This document shows, in pieces, positions 11,315 to 53,849 of a stretch of DNA of 64,000 nucleotides. The translations under genes were made by a program, and so were the position numbers. The DNA comes from Breviolum minutum Mf 1.05b.01. Its lineage: Eukaryota; Sar; Dinophyceae; Suessiales; Symbiodiniaceae. Positions within the stretch are counted from its first letter, which is position 1; the number at the start of each line of letters is the position of its first letter. The stretch covers positions 1 through 64,000 of the forward strand of contig DF241809.1 of assembly GCA_000507305.1 (NCBI GenBank), in the 5' to 3' direction. The notes under the pieces were generated by a model that searched no databases, was not told where the DNA came from, and was given only the letters and a program-made list of their open reading frames with translations.

Positions 11315-13197
11315 ACAAATCTTCAAGTAGTCAAATGACTCCTCCCTAAAATTGTGGCCGTTGTTGATGCAATGGTTTTTACCATGAACACCTCTGTTGC
11401 AAGTTTCTTGATTTGCTTTTGGAGTGTCATGGCGCTCCCAGATTAGAGCCCCTTGGCCAAAATGTTGGGAGAGGTCGACGCTGAGGACTTGTGACGTAAA
11501 CGTAAACTGCACTCGCACACTGGCATGCCACTGGTGTTCCATTGGTGCAGTGCAATGCCTAATTTTCTCCAAAAATCCGCACATTGTAGCGTTGATTTTA
11601 AGCGCGGTATAGCCGTATACAGGTGTATACGGTATACCATTCAACAGCTTCGACAGCGCCCGGTCCAAACCAATATTCTGACAGACAGCCATTCTACTCC
11701 AGGCCTGGAATTTATCGTGTATCGTAGTCACACATAGTTGCGTTTGTTTCACCAATCACTATGAATTAAGTGAATTGGCATGGATCTTTGGTTGTCAAAA
11801 TAAAAGGGGATCAGGTCGCAGGATCGTACTTGGCTCTTAAGTTTCAAGGTTTGAGCATTTGAAAATGGCTCAGACAAGGCAACATTTTGCAACGCGTATG
11901 TGCACAGCACATGCCGTCGCTTTGCACTTTATCAAAGACCGCCAAAACGGCAGCCCAGTTCTAGTTTCAATTGAGCAATGAAAAAACCGTAGTTAGTTGT
12001 TTAGAGTAGATAGGGAATCATACTACACAGCTATATGGGGATTACAATAAACCATTACAAGGATCCTGATTAAACAACCAGTATAATGGAAAGTAGGAAG
12101 GTTTTCTTCGTGGCTCAATTGATTCAGTCCTAATGGGACTTAGTGGAAGCATTTTCGAATTCCAGAGCTAGATAAGACATAGTCATAGTCATAGTACAAA
12201 TTATTCAATGTTAGATTCAGACAATTCAATTCCAGATTCTATCTACTCCAGGATTGTTGTACCTTTGCATTCAGGTCCGATTTGCATTTTTGTGCTTTGG
12301 TCTCCCACACCAATTTGATGCATCTTTTTCTGCCCCTGCCTCCTCTCATTCTGTGGCACAGTGGCAACAAGTGCAACTCACCATATTCCCTGCTGAAGCG
12401 GGAGAAAAATGCGGTGAAGCGGAGGGGCCATAGAAGGCGAAGTCACTGCAACAATGAGCTTGAGTCTATTTGAGACTAAATTCAACATTGCTTTCTACAC
12501 AAACGGAAATAGTGATGCCGGCAACAAGGTCGAGAACAAGAACACGAACAAGAACATAATAGAATAGCAAAAAGAAACAAGAAAAACATGTCGATAATTA
12601 TCATAACAAGCAGTCACCGCCACCCACCACCGTCATCAAGGCAACAAAACATCCGCACCAGCAATAACAAGAGTAATATCAGGAAGACCAACAACTCATT
12701 GTGGCGGTTTGAATTTCTTTGCCCGATCCTTTTGTGTTTGAGAAGTATGACCTACATGATCCATTCATGATCTTTAGCGATCCTTCTTTGGTAGGCTGTC
12801 TTCCCCGACATGGCGGAGGAAATTGATGCCAAGGTGGATCCTGGCGAGTCTGGGTCCTGGCAGAGAGTTTTTCGCCCGATTGGTTTTTGTTTCTGGCTAA
12901 AGATGTGTGACAGCCTTTTCTCTAAGTAGTAAGCCACTTCAAATGGTCCAAGTGATTTGGAGATTTTTCCACGAGATTGAACATTTTCAAATGCAGATGG
13001 CAGATTTCCATTTTGCTGAGGTACGGCTTAGAAAACTATCAGTGTCGTTTAGTTCGGTCACCCAGTGTTGAGGTATGAAATTGGCCAACGGATTTCCACA
13101 AACCTGATGAACAGCTGTACTAAGATGATTTGATTTGGTGATTCATTGATGCAGTCCGCTATTTGGAGGCTTAGTCGATGATAGCCACAAGCTTTAT
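11315..13197. other. Left flank of element 1; nothing firm
   Basis: No gene that I can support. On the minus strand, about 13030-12752, a stretch containing SKSLGPFEVAYYLEK resembles the C-terminal part of a retroelement integrase. That could be a decayed fragment, but the similarity is by eye only. Confidence 0.3.
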
Positions 13198-13316
13198 GCA
13201 ACAGTCGTTTAGACAAAGCATTATTCAGATAAGAAACAAATCATCATTGATTTGAGCGGTTGCCTTTGGCTCAGGGAGGGCAGCGGTGGGATGCTGTTCG
13301 TTTTTGTGATTCGAAG
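13198..13316 (+). repeat. Element 1 split repeat A1
   Basis: Left terminal repeat, 119 bp, starting gcaacagtcg and ending tgattcgaag. It matches A2 base for base. The ATG of the first ORF lies two bases beyond its right end, so promoter signals for the element are probably within or before it. Confidence 0.95.
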
Positions 13317-13318
13317 AC

Positions 13319-13621
13319 ATGGGGGATAGGTTTCATCCTGCTTCTGTTGACGTGAAAGTTCTGAGCAACAACGAGCTGGTGGATCTATATCGGAAAGTTT
13401 CTGCTGAATTGCTTGATCGCTTTTTGGTGGCTGATCTTCATTTAGACACTGCCAGTTCTGCAGGATATTCTTTTGTGGATCCTCCCCCTCAACAATCTGG
13501 CCCAGGGCTTCTTCGTCCATTCCGTTGTGCATACACCTGCCAGTGGTGTGATTCCCAGTGCACTAGGCGTGAGGGTCACGATCGACACTCTTGCTACGAG
13601 CACAGGCGAAGGAGGGCTTGA
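13319..13621 (+). CDS. Element 1 ORF1, small Cys/His-rich protein
   Basis: A 100-residue ORF starting two bases after A1. The N-terminal half contains NNELVDLYRKVSAELLDRF, likely an amphipathic helix. The C-terminal end has a Cys/His cluster (CAYTCQWCDSQC, then REGHDRHSC) of the kind that binds zinc, followed by a basic tail RRRR. The stop is a lone TGA (13619-13621); the same frame stays open afterwards and becomes the recombinase ORF nine bases later. So either the two are separate proteins or TGA readthrough yields a fusion. Function is unknown; nucleic-acid binding is an inference from the zinc-like cluster and basic tail. Element 2 also begins with a small Cys-containing ORF in the same place. 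Confidence 0.6.
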   Translation: MGDRFHPASVDVKVLSNNELVDLYRKVSAELLDRFLVADLHLDTASSAGYSFVDPPPQQSGPGLLRPFRCAYTCQWCDSQCTRREGHDRHSCYEHRRRRA

Positions 13622-13630
13622 TTGAGTGAG

Positions 13631-15736
13631 ATGATGGATGATGAAGAGGTTGATGCCCATTTGGGTATACATGACCTTACGGAAGATGATCTCTTTGGGC
13701 CATCTTCCCCACTTCTAGTCTCGGATGAAGAGCCTCTTGTGGTGGACAGTCCAGAACCTAAACGGCAACGCTTGGATGTAGAGGATGTCTCTGCTGCATC
13801 TGGTTCTGCTGACAGACGAGAGAGCAATGCGGGCTTGTCGGGACTAGGACATCTTGCTTTGAAATCTGCTGATATGGGTCAGTTCAAATTTCCTTGGGAG
13901 AAAGGTTCGCTGGCCAGAATCTTCATGAACGAGCCAGTCGTTTCAGTTCCAGTTCCTAAGATTCAACCTGGTCGCCATGCAAATTTCAGACTGACCTTGG
14001 AAGTTGGTGAAGGAGCTAAAGCTGCCCCTGTCATAAATCTCGACACAAGAACCCGTGAGTCCAATTTTTTCGCGGGTGTGGTGAAGAGTGCATCTGACAT
14101 GAGCTATAAGCAAGAACGGGCTAAGAAACGAATGGAAGCCATTGAGGAGTGGTGGTACCTTTTGTCAACAAGCTTAGGCAATAGCACTGTGGGCAAGCAG
14201 GTACTTGCTGAAACTTATGGGGGCGATGCCAAAGAAGTTGGTTGCAAGATTCTGGATGCATGCTTTTCCTTGAAGAGCCCGGGCACCCTCAGGAAACGTC
14301 TTGCAGGACTGAAAGGCTATTATGTGTGGTATCGTGATAATGCAACGGGTGATTGGTTGCCAATGTCCGAGCGTGGTGCCTGGTTGTATGTCAATCATCT
14401 TAAGCAATCAAAAGCACCTGCCACAACTGCCTCTACATTCATGGAGTCGTGCCGGTTTGCATGGTTCATCCTCGGGGTGTCTGGTGCTGGTTCAATCGAG
14501 TCATCTTTGCGGGTCAAAGGCATGTCTGCTCAATTGAAGCTGAATAAACGTGCGTGGTGCCCTGCAGATGTTTTGAAGTTGTCCGAGGTAAAGAGGATGC
14601 ATCAATTGCTTTTTGACGAGTCGGCCCATATCATCGACAGAGTGTTTGTTGGGCACTGCTTGCATTTGATGTATGGCAGGTGTCGCTGGTCAGACATGCT
14701 GGCAGTCCAAAACGCATTCGTTGACGATCATGGTCAGTTCTTCGAGCTGGAGACTCAAGTCCACAAAAGCGCACGATCTGCTGACACTAAGACAAAGCTG
14801 ATGCCCATTGTCTCGCCATGTCTTGGCGTGGTTGATGCACCTTGGGTGCCAACTTACCTGGAAGTGCGCAAGAGGTGCGGTTTGGATTTGCCTATGGAAG
14901 ATGCAACGCATATGCTGCCGGCTCCTGCTGATTCTTCAGGGACGTGGCACGGCAGGTATCTGACCTCTGAAGAGGGTTCGGACTTTCTGAGGGCTATCTT
15001 GAACGTGCCTAAAAAGAGTGGTCGCAGAATCAGTTCTCATTCATTGAAGTCGACCACCATTTCATGGGCAAGCAAGTTTGGCATTCCTATGGAGTCGAGG
15101 GCAATCCTTGCCAGGCACACGACTGCATTGCAAAACCCGACAGTTTTGTATTCAAGAGATCTGCAGACTCCAGTGCTGAGAGAGTATACAGCAATGCTTG
15201 CTGCAGTGAAGGCGGGTGGTTTTGTGCCTGACGCATCACGGTCTGGCATGGTTCATCCTGAGAAGGTTCCGCAGATGCCTGGGACACCTTCAAACTTAGC
15301 TGGCTTCAGGCAATCGCAACAGTTTGATGCTGACGCTGGCGACGAAGGCGGAGGTGCAGATTCTCCTTTGTCACGGCTTGACGATGGACTCAGCACTCCA
15401 AAGGCGGCATCTGAAGATCGAGGTGATCGTGTGACAGCAGCTGCCAGGTTTCTGAAACCAGAAGACTTGGAAGATCGCTTAGATGATGTTGACCTTTCAG
15501 AAACAAGCGAGGAAGCAAGTGTACAGAGCACTTCTTCCGAGGAGCAAGAGGTGGCACAAGTGTCTGATGCTGAGCAGCTTGAAGAGACTGCCCAGTATTT
15601 TATTAACATGTCGTCATCTGTGGCTCATAGCTGCAGAGGACAAGGTGTCTTCAAGTGCGGTCGTAAGATCACGAAGGCTTATAGCCCAATCTATGAGCTG
15701 CAGGGTATTCGGTGCAGCAGATGCTTCAACGTTTGA
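13631..15736 (+). CDS. Element 1 tyrosine recombinase
   Basis: About 701 residues from the ATG at 13631. The N-terminal 100 residues are acidic and low in order. The middle is an all-helical core-binding region. The C-terminal catalytic domain shows the tyrosine recombinase residues in order: Arg in RWSD (codon 14684), His in SHSLK (15038), second His in ARHTT (15116), and the nucleophile Tyr in LYSRD (15149). The usual HxxR box reads HSLK, with Lys (15047) for Arg. I recall this variant from dinoflagellate relatives but cannot verify it here. The enzyme would cut and join a circular DNA copy of the element. A Ser/Glu/Asp-rich tail of about 130 residues follows, with a Cys-containing end (CGRKI, RCSRC). 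The frame is intact. The gene lies upstream of Gag and RT, which is unusual for this superfamily. Confidence 0.8.
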   Translation: MMDDEEVDAHLGIHDLTEDDLFGPSSPLLVSDEEPLVVDSPEPKRQRLDVEDVSAASGSADRRESNAGLSGLGHLALKSADMGQFKFPWEKGSLARIFMNEPVVSVPVPKIQPGRHANFRLTLEVGEGAKAAPVINLDTRTRESNFFAGVVKSASDMSYKQERAKKRMEAIEEWWYLLSTSLGNSTVGKQVLAETYGGDAKEVGCKILDACFSLKSPGTLRKRLAGLKGYYVWYRDNATGDWLPMSERGAWLYVNHLKQSKAPATTASTFMESCRFAWFILGVSGAGSIESSLRVKGMSAQLKLNKRAWCPADVLKLSEVKRMHQLLFDESAHIIDRVFVGHCLHLMYGRCRWSDMLAVQNAFVDDHGQFFELETQVHKSARSADTKTKLMPIVSPCLGVVDAPWVPTYLEVRKRCGLDLPMEDATHMLPAPADSSGTWHGRYLTSEEGSDFLRAILNVPKKSGRRISSHSLKSTTISWASKFGIPMESRAILARHTTALQNPTVLYSRDLQTPVLREYTAMLAAVKAGGFVPDASRSGMVHPEKVPQMPGTPSNLAGFRQSQQFDADAGDEGGGADSPLSRLDDGLSTPKAASEDRGDRVTAAARFLKPEDLEDRLDDVDLSETSEEASVQSTSSEEQEVAQVSDAEQLEETAQYFINMSSSVAHSCRGQGVFKCGRKITKAYSPIYELQGIRCSRCFNV

Positions 15737-16041
15737 TCGTGTGAAGTCCGTGGAAAATTTTTGCAGCTTGTTCCAGATAGATGCGAAGACTTGATGTCTC
15801 TGAGTCATGTTGTTGTTCACTTGACTTTGGTGTTTTCTTGCTTCTGTGTTTCATCTTGCACTTTCATGTTCAGTCTCATGGATGTGATGATTCATGCATG
15901 TTGTCATGATACATGGCGGTTGACCCGCTTTGAAAATTTTTGTTGTGGCTTGTGGCCACCAACCATGTGAATTTGGTTATGACAAAGGGTTGAGCCCTTC
16001 TGGTTCGGCATGGTTTGTTCGAACCCTGCAGTTTGGCTAGG
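15737..16041. other. Element 1 spacer between recombinase and Gag
   Basis: About 300 bases, T-rich, with no open frame of note. It could carry an internal promoter or processing site for the Gag-Pol message, but I see no defined motif. Confidence 0.5.
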
Positions 16042-17255
16042 ATGTCATCTCTAGCAGATTCTGAAGCTCATTTCCAGTCACGGGCGGATGAGTATGGTGT
16101 GCCTGCAGATGTTTTGACAAACATCAAGAATGCGGGGATCAGAACGCTGGGTCAGTTGGCATTTGCTTTTGCCCGTCCAGGTCAAGAGTATACCGATACT
16201 CAATTCTTGGCTTGGTTGAAAGATGCTAATGCAGGTGTCGATCCTACTATGGGTGCTTCAGCATCGGTGAGACGGCTACACTTTGAGTCCGAGGTGATAG
16301 TGACAGCCAGCCTGAAGGCAGCAGTAGAGACACCAAGTTCTGATTCTTCTGTCCCAAAACCAATCCCAATTGCAGAGAAGAATGTTCGTATGCAGAAGCT
16401 TCGTAATGATTTAGGAGGGATTAATGTCGAGGGCCCCCATGAGCCTTCTCACGCGTTGATTGAAGAATGCGTTCAACAGTATGATAATCGTATCCTAAAG
16501 TACATTGAACCTTCGAAGTGTACAAGCAGAGAGTCTGAATTGTTGGCCCAAAAGGTTGATAAACGATTGCAACTGGACCATAATTCTGTGCTTAAAGTCA
16601 AAGATAGCAAGACGATTCCTGATGCTGACGCGGCCACAGCTTTTGCTTTGTTGCAGTGCTTTAGGAGAAGAGGGATTGCATACGAGTTTGCCCAACTCAT
16701 TTCGTTTACAGCACATGATAAGTACATTGATGCATTACTACGACACTTGTCGATGGAGCCTCCGCCAAATTATGCACCAACATCATTGACCCAGGTGCTT
16801 CGTGCTGACAGGCAAGTGTTCATGTATTTGTGTCGTGAAGTCACAGATATCAGGCCATTACTGGCAAGAAACCGTTAGATGATGCTCTGATGGCCGCTTT
16901 GCGAGATTATCACACAGCCTTTCATCTGATGCCGTTGCCAAGTCAGCCCACATATGCACCATGGAGGTCCGCAGACACAGATCGTGATCCAAAAGGCAAG
17001 GGCAAAGACAAGAATGGTAAAGGCAAGAAAGGCAAGGGTTCCAGTGTGGCACCTCGTGGAATGGTAGGCTGTGTAGGTCGTGACAATAAAGGCCGCAATA
17101 TCTGTTTTAACTATAACCTATCAGAATGCAAAGCAGCCCCTGATGGAGGGGCATGCCAGAAGGGCAGACATGTGTGCTTTAAGGCGAATTGCTTCAAACC
17201 ACACGCATTTTGCAAAGCCCACAGCAATGAGATGCCTGCAGCATCTCATGAGTGA
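16042..17255 (+). CDS. Element 1 Gag-like protein, one frameshift
   Basis: Starts at the ATG in MSSLADSEAHF. The body is helical and contains GIRTLGQLAFAFARPGQ. The C-terminal part has a Lys/Gly-rich linker (GKGKDKNGKGKKGKG), then a Cys/His cluster ICFNYNLSEC...CQKGRHVC...CFKPHAFC that resembles a CCCH-type nucleic-acid-binding finger. This is the layout of a Gag protein that packages element RNA. The two halves lie in different frames: the first ends at 16878, while the second is open from 16839. The shift therefore falls between 16839 and 16875. It may be decay, an assembly indel or a programmed shift. The TGA at 17253-17255 is followed, in the same frame, by the methyltransferase domain. 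Confidence 0.6.
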
Positions 17256-17282
17256 CAACCAACGAAACATGTATCACTCCAT

Positions 17283-20279
17283 GGTAGAGACTTGAAAGAT
17301 TTAGTCGTTCTTGAACTGTGCTGTGGAACTGCAGGTGTGACAGCTTCTTTCCGTAAAGCGGGTATGACTGGCTGTATTGCAATTGATAAAATCAAAAATC
17401 GAAATGCAAAATGATTCCGTTGTCGGAGTCTTTTGGGCTCCACCATGCGGCACTGCAAGTGCTGCTCGGCAGATAGATTTGCCAGATGAACCCAATGCGC
17501 CCAAGCCTCTGAGATCAGTCTTGGAGCCCGACGGTTTTGAATTTCTTGAGGGTGCAGATCTTGAAAGAGTTTCATTAGCCAATAAACTATACAGCTTTTG
17601 TGCCGAAACCATTGACCTCTGCCACTCGCTGGGCAAGCTAATCATGGTTGAGAACCCTCGGAACTCATTGTTTTGGTTGACTTCTTTTTGGACTGAAGCC
17701 AAATGTGCGTCGCAGCTTGTGTTCCAAGATCACCAGGCATGCGGCTACGGATCTTCTCGTCCAAAGTGGACTAGGTTAGCTGCTAACTTTGATGAAGTTC
17801 GTTTGATCAGTAATGTTTGCCCTGGAAATCATTACCACGAAGCCTGGGGTGTCGTTGCCAAGGGCGCCAAAAGAGTTTTTGCAACGTCGCTTGAGGTGCA
17901 TTATCCACCATTGTTATGTGATGCCATTGTTCAAGCATTTCTGGCTTGTTTTCTTAAGCTAGGTTGTGTTGAAGTTTCCCGTGTGCCTCAAAATCCAGCA
18001 GCCCAGCTTCTAACTGGAAAACAACCACGATCAAGTAAAGTGTTGCCGGCAGTACCTGAGTACAAATCAAAGCTACTCTTGTTGAAAGATGCTGCCAATA
18101 AAGTTGTATGGCCTGTAAACCCACCATCACATTCTGCATTCAAGCTGCTCCATGCTTTTTCCGTGGGGGATGAGGGGATGGATCAGCTGTTATGGAGTCT
18201 TGATCAAGCCTGTTTGGCTTTCAAAATTGATAAGTGCATTCTTCCCAAGAAGATCCCTTCGGATGTTGCTAAGCTTGAAATCTTTGGAGTGCCTTGGTCA
18301 CCAATGGAGTTTGTTGAGCAAGCTCGTGATTTTGTGCACCCTTTGGCAGTTGAACGTTCGTTGCCTAGTGTGTTGATCGAAGCCGTTGAAGCGCATAATG
18401 GTCTATCAGAAGTTGAGATTGCTAAAGATAGACTTAAACAGGTCCTGCATTGGAATAATCGTGCCAAAGCCTTGCAAGAGCGTGAGGATGAGCTCAAAGC
18501 CAGTTTGGATCCAATAGTGGCGTCAACCATTAGACAGAAGAGGTTGCTTCTGTTTGAAGAGATGTTGAAGGCTGCTAGTTATCCAGATTTGGATGTGTTG
18601 TCTGAGCTGAAGCTTGGGTCCAATTTAGTTGGCAACATCCCTGTCACAGGGGTCCTTCCGTGCAAGTTTGTCCCAGCCACTTCTTCGATAGATTCATTGC
18701 ATGCGCAAGCTTCATTTGTTCGAGGAAGGGCTAACAGACTAGCTTCGTCGTCTGGTAGTCCATCAGTAGACGAGTCGGTGTGGAATCAAACGCTGAGCGA
18801 AGTGAGTGAGGGTTGGATTCATGGCCCCATACCTCTCAATCAGATCCCAAAGTCTGCACCGATCACTAGGAGGTTCGGCATCACCCAAGGAGAGAAGATC
18901 AGATTAATCGATGATTATAGCATGTCAGGTGTGAATGCCTGCGTTACTTCAGCCGAGGCACCAGCGCTTCATACTGTGGACACGGCGGGTGCATTGCTGT
19001 GTAAATGGCTGAGTAAACGGTCTGAGTGTCGTCTGAGCCCAGAGTTGCTAGCCAGAACGTTTGACTTAAAAAGCGCTTATCGTCAGATAGCTTTGAGCCG
19101 TGAAGGGCGAGATTATAGCTACTTTGCCGTGTTCAATCCAACTACTGGCGAAACGTGTTTCTTTCAGTCATTAGTGCTTCCATTTGGTGCAACCAGGAGT
19201 GTGCATTCGTTCCTGCGCCTGGCGAGATCTATATGGTGGATTGGTGCTTATCTTTTCCGCCTGCTGTGGACTTCGTTTTATGACGATTACATCCTTTTCA
19301 GCCCGCCTGGTTTGGCCAAAAATGCGGAACAAACTGCTAAAAGCCTGCTTCGTTTGCTTGGATGGATTTTTGCGGAAGACGGCAAGAAAGCCCAACCCTT
19401 TTCATCCATGTGTCCTGCGCTGGGAGTTGTGTTTGACTTGCACCGTTCGGGCGATGGCTGCTGTTTCATCAAGAACACGAGAAGCGAATTGCCGAAGTCT
19501 GCGGGGACCTTGACAGGGTAATCAAGAGTGCTCAGATAAGAGGGTCTGATGCAAGACGATTGCATGGCAGGATGGTGTTCGCTGATGCTCAGCTTTTTGG
19601 CAGGACGGGCAAACGTTGCATGAGGGTCATATCGCAGTGTGCAGAGCGACAGTGGTCGAAGTTGGATGCTGGTGACTTGTTCTTCCTGAACCTGTTTCGT
19701 GACTCGTTGAAAGATGGACCTCCTCGTGAATTGCGTAGCCAGTCAGTTGACCAGGTTCTTATCTTTTCTGATGCTTGTTACGAGCGTGACTCGAGGGACT
19801 GGAGATGTGGAATTGGTGGCGTGATGCATGACCCTGTTGCTGGTTCTTGGGAATATTTTTCAGTTAAAATCTCTGATGAACAACTTCAGTTGCTTGGTGA
19901 AGGTTCCAAAGCTCAGTTGATCTTTGAAGCTGAAACTTTGGCATCTCTTGTGTCGTTCGTCTTGTGGTCCGAAAAATTCAAGAACAGAAGATGCCATTTG
20001 TTCGCCGATAATGAAGGTACTAAGTTTTGTTTGCTTAAAGGGTCTTCAGATAACCAATGTGTCAATGACATGGTTAGACTTTTTGCTTTACATGAATCTA
20101 AAGTACATTCTTTTGTGTGGATATCCAGAGTTGCATCTGCAAGCAACATAGCTGATGGTCCGTCTAGAAATGACTGCAGTGACTTGAGTGGGTTGAATGC
20201 TTCCGATGTTTCAATAACTGCCAAATCCTTGATGGACGATTTGATCACCCAAGTTGTGCTTGGGGGATGTGCTGGGTGA
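17283..20279 (+). CDS. Element 1 Pol: methyltransferase - RT - RNase H
   Basis: Three domains in order. The methyltransferase-like domain (about 17300-17950) has a SAM-binding motif I (LELCCGTAGVTASF), a catalytic-type APPCGTAS loop with Cys, and a VENPRNS box, the pattern of cytosine-5 methyltransferases. The reverse transcriptase (about 18400-19470) shows FDLKSAYRQIAL and the active-site YDDY (TSFYDDYILF). RNase H (about 19760-20180) shows IFSDACYERDS, FEAETLAS and FADNEGTK, with a late ASNIADGPSR. Two frameshifts break it: one between 17368 and 17411, inside the methyltransferase, and one near 19470-19518, between RT and RNase H. The stop lies inside repeat B1. In the DIRS family a methyltransferase normally follows RNase H, so its position before RT is odd. 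The domain calls are firm by motif; whether the methyltransferase is active is unknown. Confidence 0.75.
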
Positions 20280-20340
20280 TCGTATCATCCCAACTTGTCA
20301 TCAAAAAGAAGTGCTTGTGCAGCGTTTTCTTGAGGAATAA
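20267..20340 (+). repeat. Element 1 split repeat B1
   Basis: 74 bp from atgtgctgggtgatcg to cttgaggaataa. It contains the Pol stop codon and runs straight into A2. It is identical to B2. Confidence 0.95.
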
Positions 20341-20459
20341 GCAACAGTCGTTTAGACAAAGCATTATTCAGATAAGAAACAAATCATCATTGATTTGAGC
20401 GGTTGCCTTTGGCTCAGGGAGGGCAGCGGTGGGATGCTGTTCGTTTTTGTGATTCGAAG
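20341..20459 (+). repeat. Element 1 split repeat A2
   Basis: Internal copy of A1, 119 of 119 bases equal. It follows B1 without a gap, the arrangement that lets the two terminal halves be rebuilt from a circle. A 91-bp spacer with a 12-bp tandem (gtgtcgcatccg twice) separates it from B2. Confidence 0.95.
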
Positions 20460-20550
20460 CCCACCTCCATCCCCTGCACCACCAAAGCAACATTGTGTCG
20501 CATCCGTGTGTCGCATCCGTCAGTGTACAGATGGCCTTAACCCCCAGCCA

Positions 20551-20624
20551 ATGTGCTGGGTGATCGTATCATCCCAACTTGTCATCAAAAAGAAGTGCTT
20601 GTGCAGCGTTTTCTTGAGGAATAA
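20551..20624 (+). repeat. Element 1 split repeat B2
   Basis: Right terminal repeat, 74 of 74 bases equal to B1. It marks the right end of the element; sequence after 20624 (aatcatatt) is host. Confidence 0.95.
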
Positions 20625-21167
20625 AATCATATTATTCACCGGAATCATCAGAATCATCATAGATGCACAGAATGGAGTAGATATTTCTCTCTAGGCAAGA
20701 CCTGTACAAGGATGCAATAACACAACGTTCATTTTTGAACGTGAAGTGGTTTACTTGATATGGACCAGACAGGTTGAATGCTTTGAGTCTTGACCGATGG
20801 ATTGATCTGAGTGCCTACAAGTGATCAAGTGATCCTCTGGGACACAATGGTGCCTGGAGTAGAGAAGTTTGGAATTTGGAGCAACACACCCATCCATGCT
20901 GTTATGTTGAAAATCCACCACTCATGATGCTGTGCCTTCGCCCGTGGTGTGATGTGCTGCAGACGCTGAGAACAATGCGGGTGGGATCGAGCATGGTAGC
21001 TGTAACAGGGGCTTTCGTTTCAAAAGCAGATATGAACTGCAGTCACCCTTGAGTTCTTTTGGATGATAGCCAGGTTTACGTCTTGAATAAGTCATGCAAG
21101 ATAGAAATTATAGTTCCTCCATTTTGCACAGAGTCACCCTTCACAGAGAAAGCATGTTAAGGCACAG
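20625..21167. other. Host DNA between element 1 and the Mpv17-like gene
   Basis: No gene seen. This stretch should hold the upstream region of the Mpv17-like gene. I find no TATA-like element or spliced-leader sequence in it. The base pair AG just before the ATG at 21168 could serve as a trans-splice acceptor. Confidence 0.4.
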
Positions 21168-52245
<31,078 letters not shown>

Positions 52246-53849
52246 AACGACCAGGGAGTTCAGGAACCCTTTGCTGGGTCTGTTTATGGCTTGGAAAAAG
52301 ATCAATACATTGATGTATTGACATAGTAAGTCTATAATTCATGTAGATGCGGTACCCGTATCAGCTTGAGCAAATCTTGTTGGTAGATGGAAGGCCGCAA
52401 CTGGAAGTATGTTTGTTTTGAGTGGATTGCAGCCGACGGGTGTCTTTGAAAGGGTTTCCATTCATGGTACACGATCGCCTCAGGCATGCATTTTCCTTTT
52501 CATGTCCGGGTGGCCCAACTGGTGCCAGTTATCCAGGTCTCTGGGTGCTGTGCACAATCTGAAGACCTTCATACTGTTGATGTGAATGAGTGTAGCCAAG
52601 GTTGGCGGTGGTGGAAGACCTAAAGGAATCAGTTGGCCTCGGAAGGAGATCCAGATGAGTGGAAAAACATTGGTGGAGAGATGACGTTGTTAAATTCTGC
52701 AAAACAACTCTTGGGCAAAATCATGCTACTTCTTACCTTCATTTCAATTTACCATTAAAGTTGATGGCAACTTTCAGAAACTCAAAACCCTAAATATCCT
52801 CACAACTTTCAGTTACATCACTTTCATCAGTTTCATCCCGTGCCTTTTTTCACCTTCAGGACCCTTTGGCGATTGAATGGTCGATCCGAGTCCTGGGTCT
52901 CGTGCAGACCTTTGTTTGAAACATGGGAGACAGGAGGCACATGAGGATTGAGATGATTGAGTGAGGTTTTGATGAGTCACCATTTTGAGGCCATAAAAAT
53001 TCGATGAGCTTCTGATAAATCATCAGTTTTATGTTTGGCAAATAACTCTACTGTGTGAAGAGTATGAATTGACACATAGTTCTTTCGCCCCGTGTTTTTT
53101 TGTTGTCTCCACGGCTTAGTGATCAGAGCCGTGTCGAGGTATTCCTGGCCACAATGGGCCAGCAAAGAAGAAGTAAAGAAGATCAAGGCCAATACGAGAA
53201 ATATCTTTGCACAATGTCACATGAGTTCATTTCTTGGCCTCTCTTGAATGCACACTGTACATGTGGATAGTTTGAATTTAGAATTTAGAATACGCACAAT
53301 TCAATTCAAACATCTCTTGTTTTGTGATCTTGCCCAGATGTCAAACATGCAGATGTGATGTAGTGCCCCGCAGCTTTGAGATCTTAGCAACTGCTTTTGC
53401 GAGTTTCTGCTCGCTTGGCTTTGGCGCTTCTCAGAGCTAATGGATTGCCACCAGATGGAGAACCAGGTGATGGCAATCTCAGAAAAAAGACATGGGTTTT
53501 GGGCCATGGACCTTGGATTCGTTTTCTACAAAGATGGGTTAAAACTGGGTTGAATTCCTGAATCATTTGAAGAGTTCATGAAAAGCAGAATTCAGCGCAG
53601 AAGCGCATGGAATGTGGTCCTGAGGTGATCATAGGAGGCTTGCCGCTACTCGTATTCCCACGGGTTGACGTGTCTTTGCTACTGACCTCTTCAACTTTTT
53701 ATGGTTCAGATTAAGATGTTGTAAGCATAGAAAGTTGTTTGCCCAAGATCAGAGAAACATGCAATTTACAGACAATCTATCTGATTTCTCTTTTTTGGCA
53801 CCATGGAAGATGGACATGGAAGGTCACAACATCAGAATTCTTTGACTCT
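52246..53849. other. Host DNA downstream of the Mpv17-like gene
   Basis: No gene that I can settle on. Around 53390-53570 two plus-strand frames both read plausibly (one with MENQVMAISEKRHGFWAMD to a TGA), so there may be an exon, but I cannot choose a frame. No polyadenylation signal is obvious after 52245. Confidence 0.3.

Larger units (their letters stand above)
13198..20624 (+). mobile_element. YR retrotransposon 1 (DIRS superfamily, PAT/Ngaro-type repeats)
   Basis: A complete 7.4-kb element bounded by split direct repeats in the order A1 - ORFs - B1 A2 - B2. A1 (13198-13316) equals A2 (20341-20459) over 119 bp. B1 (20267-20340) equals B2 (20551-20624) over 74 bp. I see no mismatch in either pair. 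B1 abuts A2 directly, which is the junction expected of a circular intermediate. Inside are, in order, a small Cys-rich ORF, a tyrosine recombinase, a Gag with CCCH-like finger, and a polyprotein with methyltransferase, reverse transcriptase and RNase H. There is no integrase or target-site duplication, as expected for recombinase-mediated insertion. The recombinase-first order is unlike the usual DIRS order, where it comes last. Identical repeats argue for a young insertion, yet Gag and Pol contain frameshifts. Confidence 0.9.

Noticed and set aside
11261..11755. 164-codon minus-strand frame
   Set aside because: No domain, no splice sites, and no relation to neighbours; could be chance.
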